Shown here in pieces: positions 1 to 5,535 of a DNA stretch of 7,295 nt (position 1 is the first letter of the stretch; each line of letters begins with the position of its first letter). Position numbers and translations under genes: made by a program. The notes under the pieces were generated by a model. It saw only the letters and a list, made by a program, of their open reading frames with translations. It searched no databases and was not told the DNA's origin. Source of the stretch: a bacterium (lineage in GTDB: Bacteria > SZUA-79 > Acidulodesulfobacterales > Acidulodesulfobacteraceae); the NCBI GenBank assembly GCA_021806125.1, contig JAJZYC010000074.1, positions 1-7,295 of the forward strand, given 5' to 3'.

Positions 1-102
1 GGAGACGCTTTAAAGAACAACGGTATCGTTTAATTTTGGTTTGCGCATTCCGCGATTGCCTTGTATTTATTCTGCAGGTTTCATTGTGATATTAAAAAAC
101 GC
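1..102. other. Left-edge sequence, no certain gene
   Basis: The first 33 bases read in frame 1 as GDALKNNGIV followed by TAA, which could be the last ten codons of a + strand gene cut by the window edge. Ten codons are too few to identify or prove it. Frame 3 is also open to about position 89 without a recognisable protein. Bases 34-102 hold no start codon with a Shine-Dalgarno site and no hairpin with a T-tract, so if an upstream gene ends here its terminator is not visible. Confidence 0.2.
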
Positions 103-131
103 TTGACATCGCAGTATTTTTTTCATATTAT
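103..131 (+). promoter_or_regulatory. Sigma-70-type promoter of the NRAMP gene
   Basis: A perfect -35 hexamer TTGACA (103-108) is followed after 17 bases by TATTAT (126-131), which matches the -10 consensus at five of six positions. An alternative TATAAT sits at 129-134, but its 20-base spacing is too long. Transcription would start near 138, inside the Fur box, leaving a leader of roughly 57 nt before the ATG at 195. Confidence 0.75.
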
Positions 132-157
132 AATGATAATGATTTTTATTATCATTA
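131..157. promoter_or_regulatory. Fur box overlapping the NRAMP promoter
   Basis: GATAATGATTTTTATTATC (135-153) matches the classical 19-bp Fur box GATAATGATAATCATTATC at 16 positions. It is the core of an inverted repeat with 10-bp perfect arms (131-140 and 148-157) and a 7-base spacer. It covers the -10 edge and the predicted start site, the usual place for an iron-loaded Fur repressor. A Fur-family gene lies at 1625-2080 and is a likely ligand, although another Fur paralogue elsewhere in the genome could be the real one. Confidence 0.8.
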
Positions 158-194
158 ATATTAATTTTTTAACTTAAAAGGCCCGCTAAAAATT

Positions 195-1544
195 ATGGAA
201 AGTGTTCCGTTAAAGTCCCAAAATTCTGCAGAAGAAAATCCATACCGCGGAAAAGGACGGAACAGGAGGAGAGGAAGAGGCAGATTTTCCATATTTAGCA
301 AGCGTTCGCTATATAGGGGGCTTCATTTTTTTAAGGTGCTGGGTCCCGGTTTCGTCGTTATGATTGCCGATATGGATGCCGGTTCCGTTACTACGGCGGG
401 CGTTTCCGGCGCACAGTGGGGATACAAGCTTATACCTCTGCAGATACTCCTTATACCTATTTTATATTTAATACAATCTATGACGTCGAGGCTTGGCTGC
501 GTCACCAGAAAAGGGCACGGAGAACTTATAAAAGAATATTACGGTAGTAAATGGGCGGCTTTTGCTACGATAACCCTGTTTCTCGTCGTATTTTCCGCTC
601 TTATTACTGAATTTTCCGGCATTGCGGCGAGCGGAGAGATATTCGGCATACCTAAAGTTTTTAGCGTCGGCGTCAGTTTTTTAATCCTTCTGTTTGTAGT
701 CTTTACTGGAAGCTACCGCAAGGCTGAGAATATCGCCCTTATTTTTTCTCTTACCGGATTCGTATTTATACCGGCCGCAATTTTTGCGCATCCGGATTAT
801 CATCAGCTTGTTTTCAAAGGGCTTTTCGGTTCGCAGCCGCTCGGTAATAAAGATTATATATGGCTTATAGCGGCAAACGCCGGAGCGGTTATAATGCCGT
901 GGATGATTTATTACCAGCAAAGCGCTACGGTCGATAAAAATCTGTGTAAAAAAGACGTTAAGCTGGCGGAAACGGATACGCTTATAGGAAGCATCGCGAC
1001 GCAGGTTCTTATGATAGCGGTTATAGTTATGACTGCCGCGACTTTGTATAAAGCCCATATAGTTCCCTCAACCGCAAAAGCTATCGGTCAGTCCTTAATA
1101 CCTTTGGCCGGAAAATATGCGGGTGCTTTGTTTGCTGTCGGCCTTTACAGTTCCAGCCTTCTGGCGGCTTTCGTAGTTTCTATGGCGTTTACTTGGGCGG
1201 CGGGAGAAACTTGGGGATATAAGCACAGCTTGAACCATCGTTTCAGCGAGGCAAAACTTTTTTATTTCATATATATAGTATTAATTTTCGTATCGGCTAT
1301 GCTGGTTCTTATACCCGGCATACCGCTCGTAACTATTATGGTTGACGTAGAAGCGTTTAACGGCTTCATCCTTCCGATAGTCCTCGGGTTTTTGATAGCA
1401 CTTGCCGGCAGCAAAAGGATACTTGGAGAATATGCCTATTCTAAAAAATCCATAGCGGTCGTCGGGATACTTGGGCTGGCAATGGTTATTTTAGGAATAG
1501 TAACCGCGCTTCCGCAAAGCTGGCTGGATTATATCCATCCGTAA
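195..1544 (+). CDS. NRAMP/SLC11-family divalent metal transporter, non-canonical motifs
   Basis: Inner-membrane transporter of 449 aa, with about eleven hydrophobic segments as expected for the NRAMP fold (roughly residues 44-66, 74-96, 120-143, 154-172, 177-198, 222-241, 262-285, 306-332, 354-375, 385-403 and 418-438). The helix-1 signature DPGN reads DAGS here (61-64), keeping the metal-binding Asp61 but replacing Asn with Ser. The helix-6 MPHN reads MPWM (234-237), keeping the metal-coordinating Met but losing the His. The family imports Mn(II) or Fe(II), and some divergent members carry Mg(II). Fur-box control argues for iron or manganese uptake. The hydrophilic N-terminus is Arg-rich (about residues 18-30). 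The start is the first ATG of the frame; its ribosome site is weak (AAAGG at 177-181, 13 bases away). It converges with the fur gene. I leave the symbol blank because mntH usually denotes the canonical type. Confidence 0.88.
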   Translation: MESVPLKSQNSAEENPYRGKGRNRRRGRGRFSIFSKRSLYRGLHFFKVLGPGFVVMIADMDAGSVTTAGVSGAQWGYKLIPLQILLIPILYLIQSMTSRLGCVTRKGHGELIKEYYGSKWAAFATITLFLVVFSALITEFSGIAASGEIFGIPKVFSVGVSFLILLFVVFTGSYRKAENIALIFSLTGFVFIPAAIFAHPDYHQLVFKGLFGSQPLGNKDYIWLIAANAGAVIMPWMIYYQQSATVDKNLCKKDVKLAETDTLIGSIATQVLMIAVIVMTAATLYKAHIVPSTAKAIGQSLIPLAGKYAGALFAVGLYSSSLLAAFVVSMAFTWAAGETWGYKHSLNHRFSEAKLFYFIYIVLIFVSAMLVLIPGIPLVTIMVDVEAFNGFILPIVLGFLIALAGSKRILGEYAYSKKSIAVVGILGLAMVILGIVTALPQSWLDYIHP

Positions 1545-1624
1545 AGAGATGCAAAGGAAGATATTATGCGGATTGACGCGCCTTTTCTTTATTGTTTTTT
1601 TATGTATTAAGTTAATTCTATCGT

Positions 1625-2080
1625 CTATCTAGTCTTATTAGGCCTACAGGCGCCGCAAATCCCGTATATTTCCAGTTTATGTTTTATCGGTATAAAATTG
1701 TTAGCTCTGGCAAGCTTATCCTGCAGTTTTTCAATTTTTTCGTCGTTGACTTCTATGAGCCTTCCGCATTTTACGCATATAAGATGGTCGTGGTGGCTGG
1801 CGCCTAATTTTTGTTCGTATTTAGTTTTCTGTTTGCCTATCTTTATTTCTTCCGCTAAACTGCTTTTGCATAACAGATTCAGATTTCTTTGAACGGTTGC
1901 ATAGCCGATTTCGGGATTTTTCTTTTTTACTATGTTAAAAAGTTCTTCAGAGGTAATATGCCTGCCGGCGGAAAAAAAGGCATCGACAATAGCTTCTCTC
2001 TGCTTTGTATGGCGCAGGCCTTTTTCTTCTATGTATTTAATAAAAGTGTTTTTGAATTCGGCTTTATCTTTATTATACAT
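1625..2080 (-). CDS. Fur-family metal-responsive repressor
   Basis: 151 aa, the normal length for the Fur family. The N-terminal winged helix includes LRHTKQREAIVDAF (22-35) and a recognition-helix segment YATVQRNLNLL (60-70). The C-terminal dimerisation and metal domain has HHDH (96-99), two Cys-x2-Cys pairs (102/105 and 142/145) that form the structural Zn site, and HKLEIYG (134-140). The final motif favours Fur over Zur, but PerR-type or Mn sensing cannot be excluded. The recognition helix is odd: most Fur proteins have YRT where this has QRN, losing a Tyr that contacts DNA. It lies 45 bases downstream of nifV on the same strand and is probably co-transcribed. A TATAAT on the minus strand at 2094-2089 could give a second, near-leaderless start, but its -35 is poor. 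No Shine-Dalgarno site is visible before the ATG. Confidence 0.87.
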   Translation of the reverse strand: MYNKDKAEFKNTFIKYIEEKGLRHTKQREAIVDAFFSAGRHITSEELFNIVKKKNPEIGYATVQRNLNLLCKSSLAEEIKIGKQKTKYEQKLGASHHDHLICVKCGRLIEVNDEKIEKLQDKLARANNFIPIKHKLEIYGICGACRPNKTR

Positions 2081-2125
2081 AAAGATAAATTATAAAATTT
2101 TTATGAAATTTGCAAGAAAAATCGG

Positions 2126-3301
2126 TTAAAACCGGACATAACCCCACCGGTTTCGATATAAAGACAATAGTTCTTTATCGGTTAAGCACCTTTTTAATTT
2201 TGCCGATTCGGCTTTTACGGCGGCGAGCATATTTCCGGCGTCTTCGCCGGTTATTCGAATCCCCATTTTGTTAAGTTTATATTCGATTGCGGAAGAACCG
2301 CCGTGTTTTCCAAGCAAAATTTTTCTTTTTGCGCCCGCAAATTCCGGCGGGTATGCTTCGTAATTAATCGGATTTTTAAGTATTCCGTCGGTATGAATTC
2401 CGGCTTCATGGTAAAAAATATTTTTGCCGAATATCGGTTTAGATACGGGAATCCGCCTCTTTGTGATTTTTGCTATGATTTTTGCCAGACTTTTTGCTTT
2501 TATGAAATCGAATTTAATTTTTTGATTTTCTATAAAATTGAAATATGCGATTACCTCTTCCAATGCGCAGTTTCCGGCTCTTTCGCCGATTCCAGTAATA
2601 CTGCCTGATATAGAACCTGCGCCTGCTTTTAATGCGGCAACCGAATTTGCCGAAGCCATGCCGAAATCGTTATGCGTGTGAATTTCGAGCGTTATATTTT
2701 TAAATTTTCCACCGCTTTTGATTTTTCGTATATTTTCGTATATTTTTAGAGGATTTAATATGCCTACCGTATCCGAATAGCGGAATTTATAAGCCCCTTC
2801 GCCTTCGGCAATTTTAATAATTTCGATGACGGATTCTAAATCCGCTCTTGAAGAGTCTTCGCCCCCGACCGAATATTTCACACCTTCTTTATTTAATATT
2901 TTTAATATATTTATAAGATTGACCTTAACATATTGAAAATCTTTCTTAAGTTTATATTCTATGTGAATTTTGGATACGGGAACCGATACATGGATAAATT
3001 CAAGCCCTATGTCTAAAGATGCGTAAATATCTTCCTTTTTTGCCCTGTTCCAGCCGGTGATTTTTGCCTTAAGTCCCGCTTCGTTTATATTTTTGACCGC
3101 ATTTTTTTCATCCCCTCCCATCACCGGTATGCCGGCCTCTATCTCATTCACGCCGGTTTCATCGAGCATTCTTGCAATCAGCAGTTTTTCGTCTATCGAA
3201 AAAACAATTCCCGCCGTCTGTTCCCCGTCCCTCAAAGTTGTGTCGTTTATAATTATATTATCTATTATATTATTCATATATATTATAAAAGCATAATCCA
3301 T
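2126..3301 (-). CDS. nifV: Homocitrate synthase NifV
   Basis: Condenses acetyl-CoA with 2-oxoglutarate to R-homocitrate, the organic ligand of FeMo-co. The protein belongs to the DRE-TIM metallolyase family (with isopropylmalate and citramalate synthases) and is 391 aa, close to the usual NifV length. Visible motifs are DTTLRDGEQ (20-28) with the catalytic Arg and metal-binding Asp, FRYSDTVG (173-180), the HTHND metal site (208-212), a glycine-rich GSITGIGERAGN segment (233-244) and HEAGIHTDG (298-306). Placement beside nifH supports NifV over a lysine-pathway homocitrate synthase. The start is uncertain: the ATG at 3301 has no Shine-Dalgarno site and falls inside a possible sigma-54 promoter. 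The next ATG, at 3277 (residue 9), gives an N-terminus (MNNIIDNIIINDTTL) more like other NifV proteins. fur follows 45 bases downstream. Confidence 0.93.
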   Translation of the reverse strand: MDYAFIIYMNNIIDNIIINDTTLRDGEQTAGIVFSIDEKLLIARMLDETGVNEIEAGIPVMGGDEKNAVKNINEAGLKAKITGWNRAKKEDIYASLDIGLEFIHVSVPVSKIHIEYKLKKDFQYVKVNLINILKILNKEGVKYSVGGEDSSRADLESVIEIIKIAEGEGAYKFRYSDTVGILNPLKIYENIRKIKSGGKFKNITLEIHTHNDFGMASANSVAALKAGAGSISGSITGIGERAGNCALEEVIAYFNFIENQKIKFDFIKAKSLAKIIAKITKRRIPVSKPIFGKNIFYHEAGIHTDGILKNPINYEAYPPEFAGAKRKILLGKHGGSSAIEYKLNKMGIRITGEDAGNMLAAVKAESAKLKRCLTDKELLSLYRNRWGYVRF

Positions 3302-3305
3302 GCCA
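3289..3305 (-). promoter_or_regulatory. Possible sigma-54 promoter for nifV
   Basis: On the minus strand TGGCATGGATTATGCTT has GG and GC separated by exactly ten bases and matches the -24/-12 consensus (TGGCACG, four bases, TTGCW) except C to T and T to A. Transcription would begin near 3280, two or three bases before the ATG at 3277, implying a nearly leaderless nifV message. This is a single motif match, and a chance occurrence is possible. Confidence 0.4.
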
Positions 3306-3375
3306 TAACTTTATTCTTTATTGGAAAAGACGTGAAAAGTTATCAGATTTTATTTTTTTAAGATAGAAAGAAAAA

Positions 3376-3417
3376 GGGGACAGATTAATTTTTCTGCCAA
3401 GAATAAAATCTGTTGCC
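3376..3417. repeat. Degenerate REP-like inverted repeat
   Basis: GGGGACAGATT (3376-3386) and AATCTGTTGCC (3407-3417) form an imperfect inverted repeat: seven perfect inner pairs, one G-T pair, one mismatch and two G-C pairs, around a 20-base AT-rich centre. It shares the GGACAGATT core with the perfect palindrome at 6271-6295, so the two are probably copies of one dispersed element. It is not followed by a T-tract in either direction that would make it a convincing terminator. Confidence 0.45.
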
Positions 3418-3423
3418 GTTTTT

Positions 3424-3463
3424 TTAATCAAATATGTTCATATATTAATCAAATTAATTTGAT
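3424..3463. promoter_or_regulatory. Phased ATCAAAT repeats, candidate activator (enhancer) site
   Basis: TTAATCAAAT occurs at 3424-3433 and again at 3445-3454, exactly 21 bp apart (two helical turns). An inverted copy of the core, ATTTGAT (3457-3463), makes a perfect 16-bp palindrome ATCAAATTAATTTGAT (3448-3463). The block lies about 85-120 bp upstream of the nifH -24 element and about 120-160 bp from the possible nifV -24 element. That is the usual distance for a sigma-54 activator site. No NifA-type TGT-N10-ACA site is visible between 3302 and 3547, so the activator may not be NifA. The binding protein is unknown. The stretch is AT-rich, which raises the chance of accidental repeats. Confidence 0.4.
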
Positions 3464-3546
3464 AATTAATTTTTCCTTTAAACCGCATAAAATTTTAAAA
3501 GTTTAGAAAGGCGCAAATATAAAAGGTTTATGGTATAAAAAAATTG

Positions 3547-3562
3547 TGGCATAAAGATTGCT
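3547..3562 (+). promoter_or_regulatory. Sigma-54 (-24/-12) promoter of the nifH operon
   Basis: TGGCATAAAGATTGCT has the invariant GG (3548-3549) and GC (3560-3561) separated by ten bases and matches the -24/-12 consensus at all strong positions except C to T in TGGCAC. Predicted transcription start is about 3573, giving a leader of roughly 180 nt before nifH. sigma-54 promoters are the norm for nif operons in proteobacteria and need an activator ATPase bound upstream. Confidence 0.85.
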
Positions 3563-3586
3563 ACATATAAAAATGAATATGTAGCA
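3559..3586. promoter_or_regulatory. Inverted repeat over the -12 element and start site, candidate operator
   Basis: TGCTACATAT (3559-3568) and ATATGTAGCA (3577-3586) are perfect 10-bp inverted arms with an 8-base spacer. The left arm includes the -12 GC of the sigma-54 promoter and the right arm lies just past the predicted start site. A dimeric repressor here would block promoter opening. Because transcription begins inside it, a DNA-level role is more likely than an RNA hairpin. I do not recognise the operator family. Confidence 0.5.
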
Positions 3587-3615
3587 TATAAATTAAAAAT
3601 ATAATATTTTTATAC

Positions 3616-3651
3616 GGGCGCAAATGGGCGCTTGCGGCAACGACGCCGCAA
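3616..3651 (+). promoter_or_regulatory. Tandem hexaloop hairpins, ANTAR-type antiterminator candidate
   Basis: Hairpin 1 pairs GCGC (3618-3621) with GCGC (3628-3631), extendable by two G-U pairs, around the six-base loop AAAUGG. Hairpin 2 pairs TTGCGGC (3632-3638) with GCCGCAA (3645-3651), seven perfect pairs, around the six-base loop AACGAC. ANTAR-domain antiterminators bind two successive hexaloop hairpins with A at loop position 1 and G at position 4. Loop 2 fits both, while loop 1 has the A but U at position 4. The 3' arm of hairpin 2 is also the 5' arm of the terminator, so the two folds exclude each other. CGCAA (3619-3623) can also pair with TTGCG (3632-3636), a possible anti-antiterminator. 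Confidence 0.6.
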
Positions 3652-3715
3652 TTAGAGAGATTAGAAGATCCTGCTTCATCCTTCGTCTCTTTAGTTGCGG
3701 CGTTTTTTATTTTTT
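3643..3715 (+). terminator. Strong intrinsic terminator inside the nifH leader
   Basis: Bases 3643-3660 pair with 3686-3703 over 18 bp (16 Watson-Crick and 2 G-U) around a 25-base loop, and the base of the stem is GC-rich. The stem runs straight into a T-tract (3703-3715, twelve T in thirteen bases). No gene ends upstream on this strand, and the T-tract stops 37 nt before the nifH ATG. It can therefore only act on transcripts headed for nifH. In the minus direction there is no T-tract on the far side, so it does not serve nifV. Confidence 0.88.
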
Positions 3716-3738
3716 AACAAAACAATTTATTTTTATTT

Positions 3739-3743
3739 GGAGG
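3739..3743 (+). promoter_or_regulatory. Ribosome binding site deciding the nifH start
   Basis: GGAGG lies eight bases before the ATG at 3752. This selects 3752 over the longer in-frame ATG at 3695, which falls inside the terminator stem, has no ribosome site and would add 19 residues absent from other NifH proteins. Confidence 0.9.
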
Positions 3744-3751
3744 CAAAACAA

Positions 3752-4612
3752 ATGAGACAGGTAGCTATTTACGGAAAAGGCGGAATCGGAAAATCCACTA
3801 CGACGCAAAATACTTTAGCGGCTCTTGCTGAACGCGGAAATAAAATAATGCTCGTAGGATGCGATCCTAAAGCCGATTCCACGAGACTGCTTTTGGGGGG
3901 AAAGAGCCAGGAAACGGTCTTAAATTCTGTTAAAGAAGTCGGGCAGGAAAACGTTACGGAAGAGGATGTTTTTAAGATAGGGTTCGGAGGCGTAAGATGC
4001 GTCGAATCCGGAGGACCCGAGCCGGGAGTCGGATGCGCGGGCAGAGGGATTATCACGTCTATTACGACTCTTGAACAGCTGGGTTCATACGAAAGAGAGC
4101 TTGATTACGTTTTTTACGATGTTTTGGGCGACGTCGTCTGCGGCGGGTTTGCAATGCCTATAAGGGAAGCCTATGCGAAGGAAATATATGTGGTTTGTTC
4201 GGGGGAGCTTATGGCGCTTTATGCCGCGAATAATATATGCAAAGGCGTCCTTAAATATGCCAATACCGGCGGCGTGCGCATAGGCGGGCTTATATGCAAC
4301 TCCAGGAACGTGGACAACGAAAGAGAAATGGTGGAAGCTTTTGCAAAAAAAATAGGAACGCAGATGATACAGTTTATTCCAAGGGATAACGTTGTACAAA
4401 GAGCAGAAATTAAAAAGAAGACGGTTATAGAGCATGATAAAGATTGCGCGCAGGCAGATGTTTACAGACAGCTTGCAAAGAACATCGAGGAAAACGAGAT
4501 GTTTGTAATCCCTAAGCCTATGACTATGCAGGACCTTGAAGACCATATGATGGAATACGGCTTTATGGAAGAATACGAAAGGACTACCGACGGGAAAAGC
4601 GCGACGGTTTAA
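3752..4612 (+). CDS. nifH: Nitrogenase iron protein (dinitrogenase reductase) NifH
   Basis: ATP-dependent electron donor to the MoFe protein. NifH is also required for P-cluster formation and FeMo-co maturation. The 286 aa start MRQVAIYGKGGIGKSTT and include the P-loop GKGGIGKS (8-15), switch I region DPKADSTR (38-45), the two cysteines that hold the bridging [4Fe-4S] cluster (Cys95 in GVGCAGRG, Cys130 in DVVCGGFAMP) and switch II DVLGDVVCGG (123-132). Arg98 is the residue that DraT ADP-ribosylates in bacteria with that control; no draT is in the window. Length is slightly short of the usual 290-297 because of a short C-terminal tail. No feature suggests VnfH or AnfH, and a nifD gene is downstream, so the Mo system is assumed. 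First gene of the operon; nifB follows after 17 bases. Confidence 0.98.
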   Translation: MRQVAIYGKGGIGKSTTTQNTLAALAERGNKIMLVGCDPKADSTRLLLGGKSQETVLNSVKEVGQENVTEEDVFKIGFGGVRCVESGGPEPGVGCAGRGIITSITTLEQLGSYERELDYVFYDVLGDVVCGGFAMPIREAYAKEIYVVCSGELMALYAANNICKGVLKYANTGGVRIGGLICNSRNVDNEREMVEAFAKKIGTQMIQFIPRDNVVQRAEIKKKTVIEHDKDCAQADVYRQLAKNIEENEMFVIPKPMTMQDLEDHMMEYGFMEEYERTTDGKSATV

Positions 4613-4629
4613 TTTTAAGGTAATTATAT

Positions 4630-5535
4630 ATGAATAATACGAATGCGAACGATTTTAATACAGGCGTTGCAAAACATCCCTGTTTTAATAAATCAGCCTC
4701 GAAACATTACGGCAGAGTTCATTTACCTGTTGCTAAATACTGCAATATTTCCTGCAACTACTGCCACAGGGATTACGACTGTCCTAATGAATCGAGACCC
4801 GGCGTAACGTCGAGCCTGCTTTCGCCCGAAGGTGCCGTAGATAGAATATACGAAGTAAAGAGGCTTTTTAACGAGATAAGCGTAGCCGCAGTTGCGGGTC
4901 CAGGCGACAGCTTGGCTGAGCCGCGCAATACGATGAAGACGTTTGAACTTGTTAAAAACGAGTTTCCCGAGATTATACTATGCATGAGCACGAACGGCCT
5001 CAATCTGAGCGAAAATTTGGAAGAACTACGGGACAATGGGGTAAATTTCATTACCGTAACGCTTAATGCGGTAGATGCGTCTGTAGCCCAAAAAATATAC
5101 AGGTATGTTAATTATAAGGGTATTATTTATACGGAAAAAGATGCCGCAAAACTATTATTGGACAGGCAGATAAGCGGCATAGAAAATGCAGTGAAAATGG
5201 GGTTTACTATAAAAATAAATTCCGTTCTTATACCAGGCGTCAACGATTTTCACATAAAAGATATTTCGGCTCAGGTAAAAAAACTCGGCGTGTATCTATT
5301 TAACGTTATGCCTATGATTCCCGCCGAAAAATCCTATTTTTATAAAATAGGCTTAAAAGGCGCAAGCAGGAAAGATGTCGCAGGTATAACGAAAGACATC
5401 GAAGGAATAAACATAATGGACCATTGCAGGCAGTGCCGTTCCGATGCCGCAGGGCTTTTAGGCGAGGATTTAAGTAAAAAGTTAAGCGAACGGGAGGAGG
5501 ATTTAAGATGCGAATGCAAGAAGATGCCGTGTTAG
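4630..5535 (+). CDS. nifB: FeMo-cofactor biosynthesis radical SAM protein NifB (short form, no NifX domain)
   Basis: NifB fuses two [4Fe-4S] clusters and inserts a carbide derived from the SAM methyl group, giving NifB-co, the precursor of FeMo-co. The 301 aa contain HPCFNKSASKHYGRVHLPVA (16-35), the radical SAM motif Cys38-x3-Cys42-x2-Cys45, the NifB-specific DCPNESRPGV (50-59), a SAM-contact AGPGD (89-93), STNGL (120-124) and the C-terminal HCRQCRSDAAGLLGED (265-280). These NifB-specific cysteine motifs separate it from other radical SAM enzymes. It lacks the C-terminal NifX-like domain of many proteobacterial NifB proteins. Instead it ends in a short Cys-rich tail (Cys294, Cys296, Cys301). 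The ribosome site is TAAGG (4616-4620). The last 28 bases overlap the methyltransferase gene. Confidence 0.95.
   Translation: MNNTNANDFNTGVAKHPCFNKSASKHYGRVHLPVAKYCNISCNYCHRDYDCPNESRPGVTSSLLSPEGAVDRIYEVKRLFNEISVAAVAGPGDSLAEPRNTMKTFELVKNEFPEIILCMSTNGLNLSENLEELRDNGVNFITVTLNAVDASVAQKIYRYVNYKGIIYTEKDAAKLLLDRQISGIENAVKMGFTIKINSVLIPGVNDFHIKDISAQVKKLGVYLFNVMPMIPAEKSYFYKIGLKGASRKDVAGITKDIEGINIMDHCRQCRSDAAGLLGEDLSKKLSEREEDLRCECKKMPC
5492..5500 (+). promoter_or_regulatory. Strong ribosome binding site for the methyltransferase, inside nifB
   Basis: GGGAGGAGG sits seven bases before the ATG at 5508 and within nifB codons. It fixes the methyltransferase start and indicates translational coupling to nifB. 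Confidence 0.85.

Larger units (their letters stand above)
3573..3738 (+). ncRNA. Predicted structured leader (attenuator) of the nifH mRNA
   Basis: This is the untranslated RNA expected between the sigma-54 start (about 3573) and the nifH ribosome site. Its 5' half is AU-rich, with a weak AU hairpin (3594-3612). From 3616 it turns GC-rich and folds into two tandem six-base-loop hairpins, then a strong terminator. If termination is efficient the product is a stable RNA of about 140 nt; if it is relieved, nifH and the downstream genes are transcribed. Both ends are inferred, not mapped. Confidence 0.6.

Noticed and set aside
1545..1624. Terminator between the convergent NRAMP and fur genes.
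   Set aside because: T- and A-runs are present but I find no stem longer than a few pairs next to them on either strand.
3448..3463. FNR-type site suggested by ATCAA and TTGAT half-sites.
   Set aside because: The half-sites are in the wrong order; FNR boxes read TTGAT-N4-ATCAA, and here they are everted.
3461..3479. Second Fur box near the nifH enhancer, from GATAAT at 3461.
   Set aside because: Only the first hexamer matches; the rest of the 19-bp pattern fails.
3573..3584. Tiny frame ATG-AAT-ATG-TAG at the predicted start of the leader.
   Set aside because: Three codons at the transcription start, without a ribosome site, inside the operator palindrome.
3695..3751. Upstream ATG that would extend NifH by 19 residues.
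   Set aside because: It lies within the terminator stem, lacks a ribosome site, and the extension is unlike any NifH N-terminus; the ATG at 3752 has GGAGG at the right distance.
3624..3755. A 43-codon open frame (starting MGACGNDAAIREIRR) through the nifH leader, ending in an ATGA overlap with the nifH start.
   Set aside because: It has no Shine-Dalgarno site and its start lies in the loop of hairpin 1. Its codons are dictated by the terminator stem and T-tract. The overlap looks accidental, though a leader peptide is not fully excluded.
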